Below, in pieces: positions 15,661 to 19,959 of a stretch of 19,959 nt of DNA; position 1 is the stretch's first letter, and each line of letters opens with the position of its first letter. Below the pieces are notes generated by a model. That model was not told the origin of the DNA. It did not search any database and saw nothing but the letters and a program-made list of their open reading frames with translations. The DNA comes from an uncultured Bermanella sp. (lineage in GTDB: Bacteria; Pseudomonadota; Gammaproteobacteria; Pseudomonadales; Oceanobacteraceae): the NCBI GenBank assembly GCA_913054445.1, contig CAJXIK010000007.1:1-19959 (forward strand). Reading direction: 5' to 3'. The translations under genes were made by a program, and so were the position numbers.

Positions 15661-15767
15661 CCCATGGCTGGGGTTGGCACCATAGAGGTGTTTTTGGCAG
15701 GGATGCCAAAGCAAGCCCCCATGGAGGGGTTTACGGCGGCCTCTATGGTGTCAACTCCAGCCATGGG
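15661..15767 (+). repeat. Nested palindromic repeat, copy 4
   Basis: The outer stem pairs 15661-15688 with 15740-15767: 28 pairs with no mismatch, of which two are G-U (15672/15756 and 15677/15751). A further G-U could close each end. The 51-nt loop has an inner hairpin (15692-15699 with 15704-15711) around CAGGGATG, one base different from the core of the other copies, then AAGCCCCCATGGA and ACGGCG. The arms are unrelated in sequence to those of copies 1-3. It lies between the convergent hemY and thioesterase stops, where it could also serve as a transcription end for either gene; it has no T-run. Confidence 0.9.
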
Positions 15768-15818
15768 TAAGCAGATTACACAGATTATGGTCTTTTAAGT
15801 GCGTGTATTAGAGCACCC

Positions 15819-16280
15819 CTAACCACACATATAAGTGCCCGTGCCCACCGCGATTAAGCTGCCGATTTCATTTTTTAATTCCATGCGGGTCACCGCCACT
15901 TTGCTGCCGATGCGCAAGACAGTGGCGCTGATGAAAAACTCTTTACCTTTGCCTGGCCTTAAATAATCCACGCGCATGTCGATGGTGCCGAGCTTGCCTA
16001 GGTTCCTCTTCTTTTGTTCCTCGCTAGCATCGCCCTGCCGCGCATAAGCCGCCACTATGGCAGCAGAACCACCCGCCATATCGATGGCAGAAGCAATCAC
16101 ACCACCGTGCAACATGTCATGCATCCAGTTGCCCACTAGCTCGTCACGCATCTTGAGCCTAAGCAGAATTTCATCCGAATTGAAGGTTATAATTTCTAAG
16201 CCGATATGCTTATTAAACGGAATATCCTGCATGTAATTTAATGCACGCTGTAATTCTTTTTCATTAACTTCTTGGTTCAT
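15819..16280 (-). CDS. Hotdog-fold thioesterase (YigI/PaaI-like)
   Basis: This 153-residue hotdog thioesterase presumably hydrolyses an acyl-CoA in the cytosol. The family core is MLHGGVIASAIDMAGGSAA (HGG at 58-60 and the acidic Asp near 67), followed by GTIDMRVDYLRPGKGKEFFISATVLRIGSKVAVTRMEL (protein positions about 98-135). The open frame extends upstream to an ATG at 16352, which would overlap the preceding gene by 17 nt and add 24 residues without family character. The ATG at 16280 gives the usual length of about 155 and is preferred, though neither start has a strong ribosome-binding site. It probably belongs to one operon with the upstream fusion gene. The acyl substrate is unknown. Confidence 0.87.
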   Translation of the reverse strand: MNQEVNEKELQRALNYMQDIPFNKHIGLEIITFNSDEILLRLKMRDELVGNWMHDMLHGGVIASAIDMAGGSAAIVAAYARQGDASEEQKKRNLGKLGTIDMRVDYLRPGKGKEFFISATVLRIGSKVAVTRMELKNEIGSLIAVGTGTYMCG

Positions 16281-16335
16281 AACGATATATCTACTTATAG
16301 TCAGTCCGTGGCCGTGCCACGGATAATCCAATTCA

Positions 16336-18459
16336 TTAGCGTCGCCAGTCATGGAGTTTCTGCGCCCACTTCAGCAATTTCTGTGGGGCATGGTTACGCT
16401 TCCATTCACCGGCCACATACTTGTTCGCTTCCATCATAGTGGGGTAAGCGTGCACGGTGGCCAATATTTTGTTGAGGCCTAGGCCATTTTTCATGGCGAA
16501 TACAAATTCGCTAATTAACTCACCGGCAAGGGCACCCACTATGGTGGCCCCTAAAATTTTATCTTTTCCCGGTACCGTCAGTACCTTCACGAAACCCGTG
16601 GCGGTCTTGTCCACGATGGCACGATCCAATTCGGACAAATCGAAGCGGGTCACCTCATAGGCGATGCCCTGTTCCTTGGCGGTCGACTCGTTTAAACCCA
16701 CCCGCCCCACCTGAGGATCGGTGTAGGTGGCCCACGGGACGTTAGAGTAATCGACTGTGAACTTTTTAAAATGACCAAAAAGTGCATTTACGCTTGCATA
16801 CCATGCCTCGTGGGAAGATACATGGGTAAACTGGTAGCCCCCTATCACATCCCCCACCGCAAACACGCCGGGCAGGCTGGTTTGCAGGTGCTCGTCCACG
16901 GCGATGTTACCACGGCCGTCCAACTCAATATCCAGCGCCTCGAGGCCATAGCCCTGCGTGTTGGCAACCCGCCCCACGGCAATTAACAGGGCATCGAATA
17001 CTAACTCGGCACTGCCCTCTGGGGTCTTTAACAGCGCCACTTTTTTACCCTCTTTTATCTGGTACGCCGTGGGCAGAGTATTGAGGCGCAGCTCTATGCC
17101 TTCCCGTAAAAATTGCGCGCTGACCGCCTGCACCACATCGGCGTCTTCTCGGCCTAAAATTTGTGGGGCCGGATCCACCATGATGACCTTGCTGCCTAAA
17201 CGATGAAAACTCTGCGCCAACTCACAACCAATGGGGCCCGCTCCCACCACTAACAAGGTCTTAGGTTGTTCGCTGATCTGCCACAGAGTATCCGAGGTGT
17301 AGTAGCCCACTTCGTCCAAGCCATCTACTGGGAATACATTGGGGCGTGCCCCCGTGGCGATGATTAAATTACGAGCGGTACGCCGCTGCACCCCTTCTTC
17401 GCCTTCAATCTCCACGGTCCAAGGGTCAATGATGGTGGCCTTACCACGGATGCAATTTACGCCAAGGCCGCTGTAACGCTCGACGCTGTCATGGGGTGCC
17501 ACCGCCTCGATGCTCCCCTGTACCGACTGCATGACCTGAGCAAAATCCACCTCGATGGCGGCCGCGCTGATGCCCATGTTTTTTGCCTCACGCATGTGGT
17601 GGGCTAGGCTGGCGGCGTGAATCAGCGCCTTAGAGGGCACGCAACCGGTATTCAAACAATCGCCCCCCATTTTGTGTTGTTCGATGAGGCTCACCTTGGC
17701 CTTAGTGGCCGCCGCAATATAGGCGCTCACTAAACCACCGGCACCAGCACCTATAACCAGCAGGTTGTCATCAAACGTCTTGGGGCGGGTGAACGTGCTC
17801 AGCAGGCGCTGATTTTTGAATCGATTTAACAGGGTACGCGCCAGCCAGGGAAACGCCGCCAACAGCACCAACGAGCCCAATATGCCCGGCGTTAAAATGC
17901 CGTTCAAGGACACATCATCCAGCTGCCCCAGTTGCGCCCCGGCATTCACAAACACCGCCGTGCCCGCCAACATGCCCAGCTGCGACACCCAATAAAACGT
18001 CACGGCACGAATGGGCATCAAACCCATGACCAAATTAATGACAAAAAACGGCACTAGGGGAATCAAACGCAGAGTAAACAGGTAGAAGGCACCGTCTTTT
18101 GCTATGCCTGCATTAATTGTTTTAAGGTGGCCCGCGAAGCGGCTCTGCACCCAGTCTTTAAACAGCAGACGGGAAATAATAAAAGCCAATGTGGCCCCCA
18201 CAGATGAGGCAAAACTGATTAACAACAAGCCCCAGCCAAAACCGAAGATGGCCCCGCCAACCAAGGTCATGGCTGCCGCCCCAGGAATAGATAACGCCGT
18301 CATCAACACATAAATAGCGAAGAACACTAGGCCGCTGAGCACGGGCTGCCGCGCAAACCCGTCTTGATAAAATTCTGGGCTTAAATATTGTTGTGCGTCA
18401 AATACCAGCAGCGCCCCCATGAGAGCCGCCAGCAATACCACAATGATAATTTTTTTCAT
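16336..18459 (-). CDS. TVP38/DedA membrane domain fused to flavin disulfide reductase
   Basis: This 707-residue fusion has two parts. Residues 1-215 are a TVP38/TMEM64 (DedA-like, VTT) membrane domain with several hydrophobic helices and the signature FTLRLIPLVPFFVINLVMGL. Residues 230-707 are a pyridine nucleotide-disulfide oxidoreductase: FAD site GAGAGG near 237-242, redox-active Cys268 and Cys273 (GGDCLNTGCVPSKAL), NAD(P) site VVGAGPIGCELA near 404-415, and second FAD site VFAVGDVIGG near 532-541. The C-terminal catalytic region is VHAYPTMMEAN (His670). It resembles mercuric reductase and lipoamide dehydrogenase but lacks both a MerA N-terminal heavy-metal domain and the C-terminal Cys pair of MerA. 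AAGG lies 6 nt before the ATG. The electron acceptor is unknown. Confidence 0.93.
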   Translation of the reverse strand: MKKIIIVVLLAALMGALLVFDAQQYLSPEFYQDGFARQPVLSGLVFFAIYVLMTALSIPGAAAMTLVGGAIFGFGWGLLLISFASSVGATLAFIISRLLFKDWVQSRFAGHLKTINAGIAKDGAFYLFTLRLIPLVPFFVINLVMGLMPIRAVTFYWVSQLGMLAGTAVFVNAGAQLGQLDDVSLNGILTPGILGSLVLLAAFPWLARTLLNRFKNQRLLSTFTRPKTFDDNLLVIGAGAGGLVSAYIAAATKAKVSLIEQHKMGGDCLNTGCVPSKALIHAASLAHHMREAKNMGISAAAIEVDFAQVMQSVQGSIEAVAPHDSVERYSGLGVNCIRGKATIIDPWTVEIEGEEGVQRRTARNLIIATGARPNVFPVDGLDEVGYYTSDTLWQISEQPKTLLVVGAGPIGCELAQSFHRLGSKVIMVDPAPQILGREDADVVQAVSAQFLREGIELRLNTLPTAYQIKEGKKVALLKTPEGSAELVFDALLIAVGRVANTQGYGLEALDIELDGRGNIAVDEHLQTSLPGVFAVGDVIGGYQFTHVSSHEAWYASVNALFGHFKKFTVDYSNVPWATYTDPQVGRVGLNESTAKEQGIAYEVTRFDLSELDRAIVDKTATGFVKVLTVPGKDKILGATIVGALAGELISEFVFAMKNGLGLNKILATVHAYPTMMEANKYVAGEWKRNHAPQKLLKWAQKLHDWRR

Positions 18460-18549
18460 GACGAGCCTTGCCTGTAGTGAGTATGAGCTGTGACAAGCAT
18501 AGCGTAGGAAGGTTTCGACACGTTAGATCATCACATGAAATCTGCCTGC

Positions 18550-18655
18550 CCAAAGTTGGATTTAGTATTTTTTAGGTCGCCGTGGACTCGTCCATGAGGG
18601 CTTGCCTCGGCATCCATGCCTCGAACACCCTAAAAAATACTAAATCCAACCTTGG
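18550..18655 (-). repeat. Nested palindromic repeat, copy 3 (reverse orientation)
   Basis: The outer stem pairs 18550-18576 with 18629-18655: 27 positions, of which 22 consecutive pairs (18555-18576 with 18629-18650) are perfect. The only non-standard pair is A/C at 18554/18651, which is a U-G wobble on the minus strand. The 52-nt loop, read on the minus strand, contains GGCATGGATGCC (18620-18609), AAGCCCTCATGGACG and ACGGCG, matching the core of the other copies. The arms are AT-rich and unrelated to those of copies 1, 2 and 4. It lies about 90 nt upstream of the fusion gene, in the same orientation as that gene. Confidence 0.9.
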
Positions 18656-18798
18656 TCTAAGCCCACTGGGCCGCTAAGTCGCAATGCACCACTTTATGCT
18701 CCCGGGAAAAGAAAATTGATCCTATTTACATTTTAAGGACCTTCAAAGTTGAACCCGCGCCGATTACTTAAAGCCATGCAAGGCACGACCCCATGGCG

Positions 18799-18804
18799 TA
18801 CAAT
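18799..18804 (+). promoter_or_regulatory. Candidate -10 element of hemB
   Basis: TACAAT lies about 45 nt before the preferred hemB ATG and would give a leader of roughly 40 nt. No good -35 hexamer is seen at 16-18 nt spacing. If this is the promoter, the alternative start at 18793 cannot be used. Confidence 0.4.
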
Positions 18805-18849
18805 TGTCCCTCGCTATGCCCCAATATTGCATCGAACACGGTATTTCTA

Positions 18850-19860
18850 ATGGCTTTCTCTGACGCACAACGCTTTTTTCCCGAAACTCGCCTACGCCGC
18901 ATGCGCGCTCATGACTTTTCTCGTCGCCTCATGCGTGAAAATCAGTTGAGTGTGAACGACCTCATCTACCCTATGTTCATCCTCGATGGCAAAAACCAAC
19001 GGCAAGCCATCGCTTCCATGCCTGGGGTTGAGCGCCTGTCCATCGACTTGGCAGTGAAAGAATGCCGATTATTAAGCACCCTCGGGGTGCCCGCCGTGGC
19101 CCTGTTTCCGGTGACACCCGACTCACACAAGAGTGAGATGGCCGAAGAAGCCTACAACCCAGACGGCATCGCGCAACGGGCGGTGAAAGCCATCAAGGAT
19201 GCCTGCCCAGATATGGGCGTGATCACAGACGTGGCACTAGACCCCTTCACCACCCACGGCCAAGATGGCATCATCGACGCCAGCGGTTATGTACTCAACG
19301 ACATCACCGTCGAAATTCTCGCCAAGCAGGCCCTCAGCCATGCCCAAGCTGGGGCTGATATCATCGCCCCCAGCGACATGATGGATGGCCGCATCGCCGA
19401 GATTCGCGATGTTTTAGAGCAAGACCAACATGTCAACACGCGCATCTTGGCCTACAGCGCCAAGTACGCCTCCGCCTATTATGGCCCGTTCCGCGATGCG
19501 GTGGGCAGCGCCGCTAACTTGGGCAAGGGCAACAAATTTAATTACCAGATGGACCCAAGCAACAGCAACGAGGCCCTTCACGAGGTAGCATTAGACCTCG
19601 CCGAGGGCGCCGACATGGTGATGATTAAACCGGGCATGCCTTACCTAGATATCGTACGTCAGGTGAAAGATCAGTTTAAGGTGCCCACCTTCGTTTATCA
19701 GGTGAGCGGCGAGTATGCAATGCACATGGCGGCGGCACAAAACGGTTGGTTAGATGAGAAGGCGGTGATGATGGAAAGCCTCACCTGTATGAAACGCGCC
19801 GGAGCCGACGCCATACTCACTTACTTTGCCAAGGCCGCGGCGTTAGAATTAAACCAATAA
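18850..19860 (+). CDS. hemB: Porphobilinogen synthase (delta-aminolevulinate dehydratase)
   Basis: HemB condenses two 5-aminolevulinates to porphobilinogen, the substrate of HemC encoded earlier in this window. With the ATG at 18850 the protein has 336 residues, starting MAFSDAQRFFPETRLRRMR. The active-site lysines fall at 205 (YSAKYAS) and 260 (MIKPGMPYLD). Metal-site Asp131 and Asp139 fall in DVALDPFTTHGQDG. These are the same numbers as I recall for the Mg-dependent P. aeruginosa enzyme, and they replace the zinc-binding cysteines of E. coli-type enzymes. An in-frame ATG at 18793 with AAGG 8 nt upstream would add 19 non-homologous residues and is disfavoured. It is followed 25 nt later by ppk1. 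Confidence 0.96.
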   Translation: MAFSDAQRFFPETRLRRMRAHDFSRRLMRENQLSVNDLIYPMFILDGKNQRQAIASMPGVERLSIDLAVKECRLLSTLGVPAVALFPVTPDSHKSEMAEEAYNPDGIAQRAVKAIKDACPDMGVITDVALDPFTTHGQDGIIDASGYVLNDITVEILAKQALSHAQAGADIIAPSDMMDGRIAEIRDVLEQDQHVNTRILAYSAKYASAYYGPFRDAVGSAANLGKGNKFNYQMDPSNSNEALHEVALDLAEGADMVMIKPGMPYLDIVRQVKDQFKVPTFVYQVSGEYAMHMAAAQNGWLDEKAVMMESLTCMKRAGADAILTYFAKAAALELNQ

Positions 19861-19885
19861 TAAAACATTTTATATGGGATGTAGA

Positions 19886-19959
19886 ATGAGCAGCAGCGAC
19901 CGCCCAGAAGCAGAAGCAAGCATCGACCTGAACTCGCCGAAATATTATTTCAATCGCGA
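19886..19959 (+). CDS. ppk1: Polyphosphate kinase 1, N-terminal fragment
   Basis: Only the first 24 full codons are present, because the window ends inside the gene. The translation MSSSDRPEAEASIDLNSPKY continues YFNR, matching the start of the PPK1 N-domain (typically DL..P.YYINRELSWL.FN). PPK1 makes polyphosphate from ATP. GGGAT lies about 7 nt before the ATG. Closeness to hemB on the same strand is also seen in pseudomonads and supports the call. The rest of the gene cannot be judged. Confidence 0.8.
   Translation, partial: MSSSDRPEAEASIDLNSPKYYFNR

Larger units (their letters stand above)
18460..18849. other. Divergent intergenic region with repeat copy 3
   Basis: This 390-bp gap separates the divergent fusion gene and hemB. 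It contains repeat copy 3 (18550-18655), a module at 18658-18686 that recurs near copy 1 (24 or so of 29 bases alike to 214-242), and a hemB promoter candidate. On the minus strand the 90 nt between copy 3 and the fusion ATG offer a TATGCT-like -10 with a poor -35. An in-frame upstream extension of hemB begins at 18793 but is not family-like. Confidence 0.55.

Noticed and set aside
18550..18655. Copy 3 as an integron attC site, since the arms contain GTTGGAT and ATCCAAC
   Set aside because: The two boxes match the attC consensus but occur in the inside-out order (GTTRRRY first, RYYYAAC last), and the other copies lack them. No integrase or cassettes are present.
18550..18655. Repeat copies as tRNA or tRNA-like genes
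   Set aside because: The nested stems superficially recall a cloverleaf, and copy 3 contains GTTCGA, but the outer stem is far too long and no anticodon arm or T-loop is shared by all copies.
1..19959. CRISPR arrays, insertion sequences, prophage or toxin-antitoxin genes
   Set aside because: No regularly spaced direct repeats, transposase, integrase or known toxin-antitoxin families were seen on either strand.

Overview
The window is an ordinary-looking chromosomal segment of a gammaproteobacterium of moderate GC. Evidence for this assignment is the hemC-hemD-hemX-hemY cluster, the tex / pckA / hslO-hslR-yrfG / nudE-cysQ neighbourhood, and a hemB followed by the start of a polyphosphate kinase gene. 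HemB is of the Pseudomonas aeruginosa Mg-dependent type and its residue numbering matches that enzyme exactly. A marine Cellvibrionales/Oceanospirillales/Alteromonadales-like host is plausible, but the genus cannot be named from sequence alone.

Layout. Positions 435-6959 are on the minus strand: tex (transcription/RNA-binding factor), pckA (PEP carboxykinase), then a yrfG-hslR-hslO operon (nucleotidase, heat-shock RNA-binding protein, redox chaperone). Positions 7086-8842 are on the plus strand: nudE-cysQ (nucleotide and PAP clean-up) and an unrecognised 71-residue protein. Positions 8901-11360 are on the minus strand: a single-domain CheY-like regulator, an lrgA-lrgB membrane pair, and an enoyl-CoA hydratase/isomerase. 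Positions 11522-15597 are the plus-strand heme operon hemC-hemD-hemX-hemY. Positions 15819-18459 are on the minus strand: a large membrane-flavoprotein fusion (TVP38/DedA domain plus pyridine nucleotide-disulfide oxidoreductase) followed by a hotdog thioesterase. The window ends with hemB (plus strand) and the first 24 codons of ppk1.

Functionally, four tetrapyrrole-synthesis or accessory genes lie in one operon, and hemB, the step before hemC, lies about 3.3 kb beyond it. The hslO/hslR/yrfG/nudE/cysQ set is housekeeping and stress nucleotide/protein maintenance.

The most interesting content is non-coding. Four intergenic spaces (247-430, 4786-4969, 15661-15767, 18550-18655) carry members of one nested-palindrome family. 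Each has a 27-28 bp outer stem around a 51-57 nt loop that holds a conserved core: an inner hairpin centred on CATGGATG, then AAGCC..CATGGACG, then ACGGCG. The outer arms differ in sequence between copies but stay complementary, with compensatory changes between copies 1 and 2. Every wobble pair in the outer stems is G-U only when the element is read in the CATGGATG orientation, which points to a single-stranded (RNA or ssDNA) functional form. No transposase, CRISPR, tRNA, rRNA or phage gene was seen.
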